DNA of 64,000 bases from Aureimonas sp. ME7. GTDB taxonomy: Bacteria; Pseudomonadota; Alphaproteobacteria; Rhizobiales; Rhizobiaceae. Below are positions 55,699 to 64,000 of this stretch, piece after piece (the first letter of the stretch is position 1; each line of letters begins with the position of its first letter). The stretch lies in the NCBI RefSeq assembly GCF_903970965.1, contig NZ_CAJCKW010000012.1, positions 1 to 64,000 of the forward strand, written 5' to 3'. The notes under the pieces are model-generated. The model was not told where the DNA came from and searched no databases. It saw nothing but the letters and a program-made list of their open reading frames with translations. The translations under genes were made by a program, and so were the position numbers.

Positions 55699-55792
55699 AC
55701 CCGATAAAGGTTTCTTCGGGCGGGGAGCCGTTCTAGTCTGCGAGGCGAAGCGCCAGCCGGGAGCGGCGCGGAGCCAACGCGGAGGACTTTGA

Positions 55793-57742
<1,950 letters not shown>

Positions 57743-57770
57743 GCCGGCTTACGGTCTAGCTTGAGCCGGC
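57743..57770. terminator. Convergent hairpin acs / HD-GYP gene
   Basis: GCCGGCT (57,743-57,749) pairs with AGCCGGC (57,764-57,770), overlapping the end of the HD-GYP gene. No U-run; weak candidate. Confidence 0.35.
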
Positions 57771-58759
57771 GAACGATTGGCGTTGGAGGGTTTCTGGCCC
57801 TTGACGCCGATGCTGCGGAAGAACTGGTCGAGCAGCACCCGGTCGAAATGGCCCTCCCATTCCCACATGCGGCGGAAGGCGGTCTTGGCCGACCACGCTT
57901 CCTTGTAGGGGCGCACCGAGGTCACCGCGTCGTAGACGTCGCAGATCGCCGCGATGCGGACACCGAGCGAGATTTCGTCGTCGGCAAGGCCTTTGGGGTA
58001 GCCGGCCCCGTCGATCCGCTCGTGATGATGGAGGCAGACCTCGCGCACCATATCCGGCAGGTCCTGGTTTTCCAGCATGCGAAAGCCTTCGAGGGGATGG
58101 GTGCGCATCAGCGCCATCTCCTCCTCGCTCAAGGTGTCGCGCTTGCCCAGGAGCTCGCTCGGGAGCGTCGCCTTGCCGATGTCGTGGAAAAGGCCGGCAA
58201 GCCCGAGCGTCTGGACGAATTCCGGATCGAGACGCAGGAAACGCCCGAAATGCGTCATCAGCGCGCAAACGGCGACCGAGTGGAGATAGCTGTACTCGTC
58301 CTTGGTCTTCAACCGGGTGATGCCGAGAAGCGCATGGGGCCGATGGCGCATCGCGCTCGCCACCTCGTCGACGATCGCCGCCGCCCGTCCGGGATGGATG
58401 GGCTGGCCGCCGCGCGCGTCGTCGAAGAGTTCGCGCAGCGCACGCGTGGTGCGGCGAAGGGTTTCGCGCGCCCGCGCGATCTGCGGGTCGACGGGTGCGC
58501 GGCCAAGGCGAGGCGAGGCGGCGGTGGATCGGATGGCCGAAAGGGGCGGGGAGGGGGGAAGTTTCTGCACCTTCGGACCCAGCCCCTTGTCCAGGTCGAT
58601 GACGAGGGTGCTGACGCTGCTGTTCTGCAGCTTCAGGAGCGAGTCGTGGTCGTTGATGACGAAGCGCTGCGTCCAGAAGGGGTGGTCGAGCCACGACCCT
58701 TCAAGGCTTTCCACGAACATGCCCAGGCGCGCTTGATGGCGCTCGATCCGCAACAGCAT
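57749..58759 (-). CDS. HD-GYP domain phosphodiesterase
   Basis: 336 residues. N-terminal DUF3391-like region (MLLRIERHQARLGMFVESL) and a C-terminal HD-GYP domain: HSVAVCALM, LFHDIGKATLP (HD), VCLHHHERIDGAGYPKGL (the G-Y-P motif), CDVYDAVTS. Metal ligands appear present, so it should hydrolyse c-di-GMP. No response-regulator receiver domain. ATG 58,759 chosen where the conserved N-terminus starts. Confidence 0.92.
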   Translation of the reverse strand: MLLRIERHQARLGMFVESLEGSWLDHPFWTQRFVINDHDSLLKLQNSSVSTLVIDLDKGLGPKVQKLPPSPPLSAIRSTAASPRLGRAPVDPQIARARETLRRTTRALRELFDDARGGQPIHPGRAAAIVDEVASAMRHRPHALLGITRLKTKDEYSYLHSVAVCALMTHFGRFLRLDPEFVQTLGLAGLFHDIGKATLPSELLGKRDTLSEEEMALMRTHPLEGFRMLENQDLPDMVREVCLHHHERIDGAGYPKGLADDEISLGVRIAAICDVYDAVTSVRPYKEAWSAKTAFRRMWEWEGHFDRVLLDQFFRSIGVKGQKPSNANRSPAQARP

Positions 58760-59038
58760 TCGACCTTTTCCGCACTCCCGGTCGGACACTTCAATCTTGC
58801 ACGAAGCATTTAAGGTTGCGTTGCAGGGGCTTTCGGGCCGGACGGGTAGATGGGAAGACGGCTGAAGATCAGGTTCCCGCACGGTTTTCCGCTTGGCGAA
58901 CACAGCCCGCTCCCGCGATCGCATCGGGCATGCCCTCCGAACCCGAAGGGCTGCTCGAAGGACGACGATCGCCAAGGTGCCTTGAAGTGAAGTTCCGGCG
59001 AACGGGCTGATCGAATTGCCGCATCGCCCCCTTCGCCC
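58760..59038. other. Upstream region of HD-GYP gene
   Basis: About 280 bases. Promoter of the minus-strand HD-GYP gene should lie at 58,770-58,830 (slightly AT-rich, TTAAGG-type sequence), but no clean boxes. Nothing else recognised. Confidence 0.3.
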
Positions 59039-59067
59039 TTGCGCTCCTTGCTTGAGGACCCCATACT
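59039..59067 (+). promoter_or_regulatory. Predicted sigma-70-type promoter
   Basis: TTGCGC (59,039-59,044), 17-base spacer, CATACT (59,062-59,067). Transcription would start near 59,074, some 30 bases before the short ORF at 59,105. Confidence 0.5.
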
Positions 59068-59104
59068 TTCTCTCGTTTTCAACGAAGCGAAAGGAGGTGA
59101 TCCG

Positions 59105-59182
59105 ATGTCGAGTGATTTCCGAGTGCCGGCCGGGTCCATGGGTTCTATGGTGGCGACGAAGCAGCCTTCTTCGCTGATCTGA
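59105..59182 (+). CDS. 25-residue small protein with extended SD
   Basis: MSSDFRVPAGSMGSMVATKQ... 25 codons and TGA. It is preceded by AAAGGAGGTGATCC (59,090-59,103), fully complementary to 14 bases of the 16S rRNA 3' end, far stronger than ordinary sites here. A promoter lies at 59,039 and a terminator at 59,239, so it has its own transcript of about 200 bases. No membrane segment. Not recognised. Confidence 0.5.
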   Translation: MSSDFRVPAGSMGSMVATKQPSSLI

Positions 59183-59238
59183 CGACCTCGCGGTACCGGC
59201 AGCGGTCAGCAGACCCGCCGGCACGCCAGACTTCACGG

Positions 59239-59273
59239 AAGGCCGTTTCCTCAAAAGGGAAGCGGCCTTTTTT
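59239..59273 (+). terminator. Rho-independent terminator after the small ORF
   Basis: AAGGCCG (59,239-59,245) pairs with CGGCCTT (59,263-59,269), an inner TTTCC/GGGAA stem, and a TTTTTT tail. Strong. Confidence 0.88.
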
Positions 59274-59300
59274 CATGGGCGCTTCATCGTCTTTTCCGCT

Positions 59301-59377
59301 CGAACGCGGCGTTCGATCACGTCCGCTTGACCAAAACCCGCGACGGGTCCATATGCCGGAAAGGTCAAGCGTTTTTT
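59301..59377 (+). terminator. Second Rho-independent terminator, small structured stretch
   Basis: Hairpin CGAACG-CGG-CGTTCG (59,301-59,315), then a 9-bp stem CGCTTGACC/GGTCAAGCG (59,324-59,332 with 59,363-59,371) with a 30-base loop and TTTTTT (59,372-59,377). It may end a second short transcript, or back up the terminator at 59,239. Confidence 0.6.
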
Positions 59378-59546
59378 GCTCTTGCCTCCTCCCGAAACCG
59401 ATCCCGAGAAGGATCATGCCCAGCAACGATCTCAGTCGATCGACCGAGCCGCTCGGTCGCGCTCGAAGCCTGGGTTGAGTTTCACGCTCGCCTGAGGGCT
59501 TGAGGGCGGCCGGCGGCCGGTCCCCCATCCCGAAGGTTCAAGCGTC
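59378..59546. other. Upstream region of the DUF1003 gene
   Basis: About 170 bases. No clear promoter boxes. Contains CTCAGTCGATCGACCGAG, a palindromic stretch (about 59,431-59,450), and GGCCGGCGGCCGG, near the start of the DUF1003 gene. Confidence 0.3.
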
Positions 59547-60044
59547 ATGAACACGGCTATCCGTTTCGTCGCCGGCCATCTGCGCCGCGTGTCCCCCGCC
59601 CGCGATCCCAACGAGATGTTCAACGAAGGCATGACCTTCGGCGAGCGTCTGGCCGATCGCGTCGCCACCATCGGCGGCTCCTGGAGCTTCATCGTCGGCT
59701 TCGCGCTGTTTCTGGCAGCGTGGGCGATCCTCAACGTCTGGATCCTGGCGGCCAACGCCTTCGATCCGTTTCCCTTCATCTTCCTGAACCTGATGCTGTC
59801 CATGCTGGCCGCGCTTCAGGCCCCCATCATCATGATGAGCCAGAACCGGCAGGCGGCCAAGGATCGCTTCGAGGCGCGCCTCGACTACGACACCAACCAG
59901 CGCGCCGAGGCGCAGATCAACGCGCTCAGCGATCAGGTGGCGGAACTGCGCGACGAGATCCGCTTCCTGGTCGCCGCTCAGCGCGAAAGGCTGGACGATG
60001 CCGGGCTCGAGGCCGTCGAAACGCGGCAGCGCCTTCAGGCGTAG
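59547..60044 (+). CDS. DUF1003 family membrane protein
   Basis: 165 residues. Two transmembrane helices (WSFIVGFALFLAAWAILNVW and FIFLNLMLSMLAALQAPIIM) and the family motif MSQNRQAAKDR after the second, then a charged coiled-coil tail (YDTNQRAEAQINALSDQVAEL). Function unknown. Convergent with the methyltransferase gene; the two overlap by ten bases. Confidence 0.9.
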   Translation: MNTAIRFVAGHLRRVSPARDPNEMFNEGMTFGERLADRVATIGGSWSFIVGFALFLAAWAILNVWILAANAFDPFPFIFLNLMLSMLAALQAPIIMMSQNRQAAKDRFEARLDYDTNQRAEAQINALSDQVAELRDEIRFLVAAQRERLDDAGLEAVETRQRLQA

Positions 60045-61324
60045 AGGTCGGCGCGCGTCGGCGGCAGGCCGGACGGACCCTTGTCCCGCTTCGAGACGAG
60101 GGTCTGGTTGATCATCACCGTGCCGCGCTCGAAGGCGAGCGCGCAGCCGGCGAGATAAAGGAGCCAGAGCCGGGCCACCGGCTCGCCGGCCTCCGCGGCC
60201 GCCGCCTCGAAATTCTCGTGCAGCCGCTCCGCCCAGATCCGGCAGGTGCGCCCGTAGTGCTCGCGCCAGTTCTCGACGTCGTGCACCTCGAAACGGTGCG
60301 CTTCCAGCCGTTCGAGCGAGTGGCCGATATAATCGAGCTCGCCCCCTGGGAAGATGTAGCGGGTGATGGCGCGATATTCGCGCGAACCCTTGTGGAAGGT
60401 CTTCAGGTTCTTCTTGGCGGGCCGCGTGATCGCGTGATGGAGGTAGAGCCCGCGCGGGCGCAGGAGCTTTCGCACCGCGCCGAAATATTCGTCGTGATGG
60501 GCAAAGCCCACATGCTCGAACATGCCGATCGAGGCGATCTTGTCGAACGTGCCCGTCAGTTCCTGAAAGGGCTTGAGCTCGATCGTCACGCGGTCCTCAA
60601 GCCCGGCCTCGCGCACGCGCCGCGTCGCCAGATCGAACTGCGCCTTGGAAAGGGTGACGCCGTGCCCAATCACCCCGTGGCGCGAGGCGGCATGGATCAG
60701 GAGCGCGCCCCAGCCGCAGCCGATATCCAGGAACCGATCGCCGGCTCCCAGCCTGAGCTTTCGGCAGATCATCTCGAGCTTGTCTTCCTGGGCCTTATCG
60801 ATATCGCCGTGCCAGCCGTCGAAGTAGGCGCAGGAATAGACCATCCGCTTGTCGAGGAAGAGTTCGTAGAAACGGTTGGAAACGTCGTAGTGGTACTGGA
60901 TCGCCTGTTTGGTGGAACCGCTGGCCCCGGCGTCGGCGCCGGCCTGCGCGAGCCCGGTGTCGGCCGCGCCCTTGCGTGTGCGCCAAAGGGCGGGCAGGAG
61001 CCGGGCGAGGCCGATCTTGTCGATCCGCTTCCAGGCGCCGCGCGAGCGTCCCTTCGATCCACGCCGATCGGCCAGATCCAGAAACGATCCGCCGACGATG
61101 TCGATGCTCTTGTCCATCCACAAGCCGACCAGCGTTTCCACCTTGGGCTTGAACACGAGGCGGGACAAAGCCTCGGCATGCGCGATGCGCACCGCCGGAC
61201 CCTGACTGTCGCCAATGCGCTCGCCCGTCCAAAGTTCGACGGGAACGCCGAGATCGAGCGTGCGAACGAGATCGGCGAGGTTTTTCGCGATGCGGACGTC
61301 GTCTTGTGTCGGGGTAGAGGTCAT
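60035..61324 (-). CDS. Cyclopropane-fatty-acid synthase-like methyltransferase
   Basis: 429 residues. SAM-dependent methyltransferase of the CFA/MmaA family: YHYDVSNRFYELFLDKRMVYSCAYF (in parts), SAM loop FLDIGCGWGALL, and the C-terminal E-H-Y / YRAITRYIFPGGELDYI stretch with the conserved bicarbonate-site residues. It methylates the double bond of membrane fatty acids. ATG 61,324 chosen; an in-frame GTG at 61,345 lies in the parS-like site. Confidence 0.88.
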   Translation of the reverse strand: MTSTPTQDDVRIAKNLADLVRTLDLGVPVELWTGERIGDSQGPAVRIAHAEALSRLVFKPKVETLVGLWMDKSIDIVGGSFLDLADRRGSKGRSRGAWKRIDKIGLARLLPALWRTRKGAADTGLAQAGADAGASGSTKQAIQYHYDVSNRFYELFLDKRMVYSCAYFDGWHGDIDKAQEDKLEMICRKLRLGAGDRFLDIGCGWGALLIHAASRHGVIGHGVTLSKAQFDLATRRVREAGLEDRVTIELKPFQELTGTFDKIASIGMFEHVGFAHHDEYFGAVRKLLRPRGLYLHHAITRPAKKNLKTFHKGSREYRAITRYIFPGGELDYIGHSLERLEAHRFEVHDVENWREHYGRTCRIWAERLHENFEAAAAEAGEPVARLWLLYLAGCALAFERGTVMINQTLVSKRDKGPSGLPPTRADLYA

Positions 61325-61337
61325 GGAGCCGAACAGA

Positions 61338-61353
61338 TGTTTCACGTGAAACC
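61338..61353. other. parS-like ParB site
   Basis: TGTTTCACGTGAAACC, 15 of 16 matches to parS, in the gap (or at the start) of the methyltransferase gene, about 25 kb right of the presumed origin. Confidence 0.85.
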
Positions 61354-61389
61354 CGTTCTAGACCCCTCGGCCGCCCCTGTCCGCCTGTT

Positions 61390-61710
61390 TCAGGACGACG
61401 AGGCGTATTTCATCAAGACGATGCCCGACAGGATCAGGATCGCGGCGGCGATGCGCAAGGGGCTTGCGCTTTCGCCGAACCAGACGAGGCCGACGACGAA
61501 GGCGCCGAGCGCCCCGATTCCCGTCCACACGGCATAGGCCGTTCCAAGCGGAAGGGTGCGCATGGCGCTGGCCAGAAGGCCGAAGCTTGCCAGCATCAGG
61601 ACGACGGTCAGAAGGCTGGGGCCGAGACGGGTGAACCCGGCGGACTGCTTCATCGCGGAAGCCCAGCCGATTTCCAGGAGACCGGCGACGAAGAGGAAGA
61701 TCCAAGGCAT
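61390..61710 (-). CDS. sugE: SugE/Gdx-type SMR guanidinium exporter
   Basis: 106 residues, four transmembrane helices. MPWIFLFVAGLLEIGWASAM has the conserved Glu; GTAYAVWTGIGALGAF is the SMR signature with W-T-G-I-G, typical of the SugE/Gdx subgroup rather than EmrE. Gdx exports guanidinium in exchange for protons. Consistent with the guanidine-II riboswitch just upstream. Confidence 0.93.
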   Translation of the reverse strand: MPWIFLFVAGLLEIGWASAMKQSAGFTRLGPSLLTVVLMLASFGLLASAMRTLPLGTAYAVWTGIGALGAFVVGLVWFGESASPLRIAAAILILSGIVLMKYASSS

Positions 61711-61734
61711 GGACGGGACTCGATCCTTGAAATC

Positions 61735-61797
61735 CGGGTCGTCCCGTCTCGTTCGGCCGCACCGTTTGGGCGGACCCGAGCAGGGTCGTCCCTGCCT
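61735..61797 (-). promoter_or_regulatory. Guanidine-II (mini-ykkC) riboswitch
   Basis: On the minus strand, two hairpins each capped by an ACGA loop: GCAGGG-ACGA-CCCTGC (61,780-61,795) and CGGG-ACGA-CCCG (61,735-61,746), separated by 33 bases, 24 bases before the sugE ATG. Two stems with ACGR loops are the hallmark of the guanidine-II class, known to control sugE/gdx. TCCCGTC just before the ATG can pair with GACGGGA of the second hairpin, a possible switch. Confidence 0.88.
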
Positions 61798-61930
61798 GGA
61801 CTCGCAGATGGGACCGACCCGCGCGGATTCAAGCCGGGGAGGCGCGGCTTGAGACCGGTGAGCTGTGCGTGGACGGTGGGGCAGGAAAGTGAAAAGGGGC
61901 TCACGCTTGGACCTTCCCCGTGCGAGCCCC

Positions 61931-62407
61931 TCAACCCCGACGCACCCCGACGCGGGGCGATCCGAGCCCCGCCGCTGCGCACCAGTTGCGCCGGCGTCCG
62001 CCGTCATAGGCATCCACATGCCCTTCGCGCAGCAGGCGGGCTCCAAGGTCGGGTTCGTCCGCCGTGGCGACATCCGCAAGGACGCGGCCGAAATACTTGT
62101 CACCCGAAACCCGCGCGAGACGAACCGGACCCTTGCCGATCAATTCGACGAGCCGGTCCCGTGCGGCGGCGGCCGCATCCCGCTCGGCGGGGCACTCGCC
62201 CTTGAGTTCGGGCGCATCGACGCCGCGCAAACGGACGGCGACGCGGACCGTCTGCATCGGCCAGATGAAGGCTTCCACCTCGATCGTGTCGCCATCGCGC
62301 ACCTTGACGACATCGGCGAGGATCGGCCCTTCGATCTCGCGCGGCATCTCACCTCCCCAAGCGGGGACGATCGAAGCGGCGAAAAGGAGGAGGGGGAGAC
62401 AGCGCAT
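61931..62407 (-). CDS. Thermonuclease-like (SNase) exported protein
   Basis: 158 residues. Signal peptide MRCLPLLLFAASIVPAWG. SNase-fold features: VVKVRDGDTIEVEAFI and RLRGVDAPELKGECP (Arg-x-x-x-x-D-x-P-E), KYFGRVLADV, and GHVDAYDGGRRRNWC at the C-terminus. Short single-domain member; the catalytic Glu/Arg set seems largely present but DNA cleavage is not certain. Confidence 0.83.
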   Translation of the reverse strand: MRCLPLLLFAASIVPAWGGEMPREIEGPILADVVKVRDGDTIEVEAFIWPMQTVRVAVRLRGVDAPELKGECPAERDAAAAARDRLVELIGKGPVRLARVSGDKYFGRVLADVATADEPDLGARLLREGHVDAYDGGRRRNWCAAAGLGSPRVGVRRG

Positions 62408-62569
62408 GTCGACAGTTCTGACGGCAAGGGATTAAATTCCCACAACCGTTTCATGCGTCGGTAGTTCCGAGGATAAACGGCGCTCAAATCCGTCCGAAGA
62501 TGAGATACATCCTGCATCAAGCAGAGGGCTTGCACTCACTCGCAGGACGTGTGTCCTAACACGAGGTGA

Positions 62570-62788
62570 TCAGAAATCCGAGACGATCCCGTTCTTCTCC
62601 CAGTCGCCGAAGCGCGTGGGTTCGGCGCCGCCGCGCCCGTTCACCTCCTCCGGCAGCCTCGCCGCCGTGGCCGCCGCGCGGCGCGCCTCGGCCTCCGCCA
62701 GCGCGCGACGGGCGGCGGGCAAGAGGTCTTCCGGGCGGCGCTCGGGGCTGGCGGGAAAAGGAACGGTGGGGTCGGTCGGCTCGCTCAT
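62570..62788 (-). CDS. DUF1674 (SdhAF4-like) protein
   Basis: 72 residues, with the C-terminal signature [22 protein letters not shown] typical of the DUF1674/SDHAF4 family, which helps assemble the succinate dehydrogenase flavoprotein. The N-terminal part is Pro/Glu- and Ala/Arg-rich. Divergent from htpX with a 184-base gap. Confidence 0.88.
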   Translation of the reverse strand: MSEPTDPTVPFPASPERRPEDLLPAARRALAEAEARRAAATAARLPEEVNGRGGAEPTRFGDWEKNGIVSDF

Positions 62789-62972
62789 GATGGCTCCGGA
62801 TCGCTCACGGCATCGGGATCGGGTGGGGCGGTCCGGCGCCGCCTCGAAGGCGTTGACCCGAACCCTTGCCCTCCCCAGTTGTTTCCCGACAGATCGGGTT
62901 TGGCGCGGGCCCCTGCAAGCGAAAAATCCGGGCCGTCGCCCATTCCCGCATCGAAGGAGTTCGAAAACGCCC

Positions 62973-63914
62973 ATGAACGCCACCAAGACCGCCATGCTGA
63001 TCGCCGCGATGACGGCCCTCTTCATGGGGGTCGGGTTTCTCTTAGGCGGCGGGCGCGGCATGGGGATCGCCTTCGTGATGGCGGCGGCGATGAACCTCTT
63101 TTCCTACTGGAACGCCGACAAGATGGTGCTGCGCATGCACGGCGCGCGCGAGGTCGATGCGCGCACGGCGCCGGAATACTATCGCATCGTTGAGGAGCTA
63201 ACGGCGCGCGCCGGATTGCCGATACCGCGCGTCTACCTGATGGAGAACGACCAGCCGAACGCGTTCGCCACGGGACGCAACCCCGAGAACGCGGCCGTCG
63301 CCGCCACCACCGGCCTTCTCCGGCGCCTGTCGCGCGAGGAGATCGCCGGCGTGATGGCGCACGAACTCGCCCACGTGCAGAACCGCGACACGCTGATCAT
63401 GACCGTGACGGCGACGCTGGCCGGCGCCATCTCGATGCTCGGCAACTTCGCCTTCTTTCTCGGCGGCAACCGCGAAAACAACAACCCGCTCGGGTTCATC
63501 GGGGTTCTCGTCGCCATGCTCGTCGCCCCCTTCGCCGCGATGATCGTGCAGATGGCGATCTCGCGCACGCGCGAATACTCCGCCGACCGGCGCGGGGCGG
63601 AAATCTCGGGCAACCCGATGGCGCTCGCCTCCGCGCTCGCCAAGATCGCCAATGCGGCCGGGCGCAGCGTCAACATGCCGGCCGAGCGCAATCCGGCGAC
63701 GGCCCATATGTTCATCATCAATCCCCTGAACGGCCAGCGCATGGACGGGTTGTTCTCCACCCACCCGGACACGCAGAACCGCATCGATGCGCTCGTCGCC
63801 ATCGCAGGCGAGATGGGGCAGGGGCGTTTTTCCGCGCCGTCGCCCACACCCGCCGCCGTCCGGCAGGGGCCGTGGTCGGGCAACGCCAAGCCGCGCAAGG
63901 GCCCCTGGGGCTGA
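62973..63914 (+). CDS. htpX: Membrane zinc metalloprotease HtpX
   Basis: 313 residues. Heat-stress quality-control protease of the inner membrane, M48 family. N-terminal helices ([20 protein letters not shown]), [10 protein letters not shown] (zinc-binding HExxH, about residue 130), two further helices, and [10 protein letters not shown] with the third ligand. C-terminal low-complexity tail rich in Pro and Gly. SD GAAGGAG upstream of ATG 62,973. Confidence 0.95.
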   Translation: MNATKTAMLIAAMTALFMGVGFLLGGGRGMGIAFVMAAAMNLFSYWNADKMVLRMHGAREVDARTAPEYYRIVEELTARAGLPIPRVYLMENDQPNAFATGRNPENAAVAATTGLLRRLSREEIAGVMAHELAHVQNRDTLIMTVTATLAGAISMLGNFAFFLGGNRENNNPLGFIGVLVAMLVAPFAAMIVQMAISRTREYSADRRGAEISGNPMALASALAKIANAAGRSVNMPAERNPATAHMFIINPLNGQRMDGLFSTHPDTQNRIDALVAIAGEMGQGRFSAPSPTPAAVRQGPWSGNAKPRKGPWG

Positions 63915-64000
63915 GGAGCCGGCGAGTTTCGGCTCTTCGGTCCGGCGTCGTCGGACGACACTCGAGCCTCGCGCGCTCGAGGGCGGCTCAAGTCCGATCC
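63915..64000. other. Window end, hairpins after htpX
   Basis: GAGCCG/CGGCTC and GTCCG/CGGAC inverted repeats follow htpX within 45 bases. No U-run. No gene start is visible before the window ends. Confidence 0.4.

Noticed and set aside
59385-59393. CCTCCTCCC on the plus strand, considered as a second anti-SD sRNA
   Set aside because: No flanking stem presents it in a loop and no terminator follows it; the U-run lies before it.

Overview
The window is about 64 kb of GC-rich DNA with the gene families and gene order of an alphaproteobacterium of the order Hyphomicrobiales (Rhizobiales). Pointers are an Omp2-type porin, a DUF2628 gene inside a his operon, a DUF1402 protein, an alphaproteobacterial-length Rho, and the arrangement maf-aroE-coaE-dnaQ ... 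secB / hemE-hemJ-rho-mnmE-mnmG-rsmG-parA-parB ... holA-lptE-leuS. I cannot fix the genus; an Aurantimonadaceae-like organism is a guess. I saw no rRNA or tRNA genes, CRISPR arrays, prophage or transposase genes.

Layout. 1-9 kb: small hypothetical genes, an anti-Shine-Dalgarno small RNA on the minus strand, a sulfotransferase-like gene, a lytic-transglycosylase-like lipoprotein, a trypsin-like protease with an apparent frameshift, a GAF-EAL phosphodiesterase, a K+-channel-like protein and a porin. 8.4-19.2 kb: hslV and hslU on either side of a histidine cluster (hisB, DUF2628, hisH, hisA, Uma2, hisF, hisE) followed by coaA, a periplasmic glucan gene, alkB and a LuxR-type regulator. 19.2-26 kb: SDR/HxlR pair, ilvD, a class II amidotransferase, a racemase/Lrp pair and DUF1402. 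26-36 kb: HTH, Smr, mltA, Tim44-like, fxsA, secB, an alpha/beta-hydrolase lipoprotein, an EamA transporter, dnaQ, coaE, aroE and maf.

35.77-36.36 kb between divergent maf and hemE is the likely chromosomal replication origin: DnaA-box-like sites, an AT-rich block and the classic hemE border. Flanking core genes mostly point away from it. A perfect parS lies in rsmG and three near-perfect or degenerate copies lie at about -24, -11 and +25 kb, so ParA/ParB encoded at 45.5-47.4 kb have local centromere sites.

36.4-64 kb: heme (hemE, hemJ), gluconate kinase, rho, tRNA-modification genes, parAB, an LprI-like protein, an aldo/keto reductase, the holA-lptE-leuS operon, YggS, an AI-2E family permease, acetyl-CoA synthetase, an HD-GYP protein, DUF1003, a cyclopropane-fatty-acid-synthase-like methyltransferase, a SugE/Gdx exporter preceded by a guanidine-II (mini-ykkC) riboswitch, a nuclease-like protein, DUF1674 and htpX.

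Most protein content is ordinary core chromosome. The less ordinary signals are in the RNA and intergenic DNA: the anti-SD sRNA (722-840), two very short ORFs with extended SD sequences (53,596 and 59,105) followed by hairpins or terminators, a 196-bp inverted-repeat-bounded element (25,932-26,127), a two-copy hairpin mosaic repeat (9.09 and 37.4 kb), a perfect 20-bp palindrome upstream of leuS, and the guanidine riboswitch. All calls come from reading the sequence; no database search was possible.
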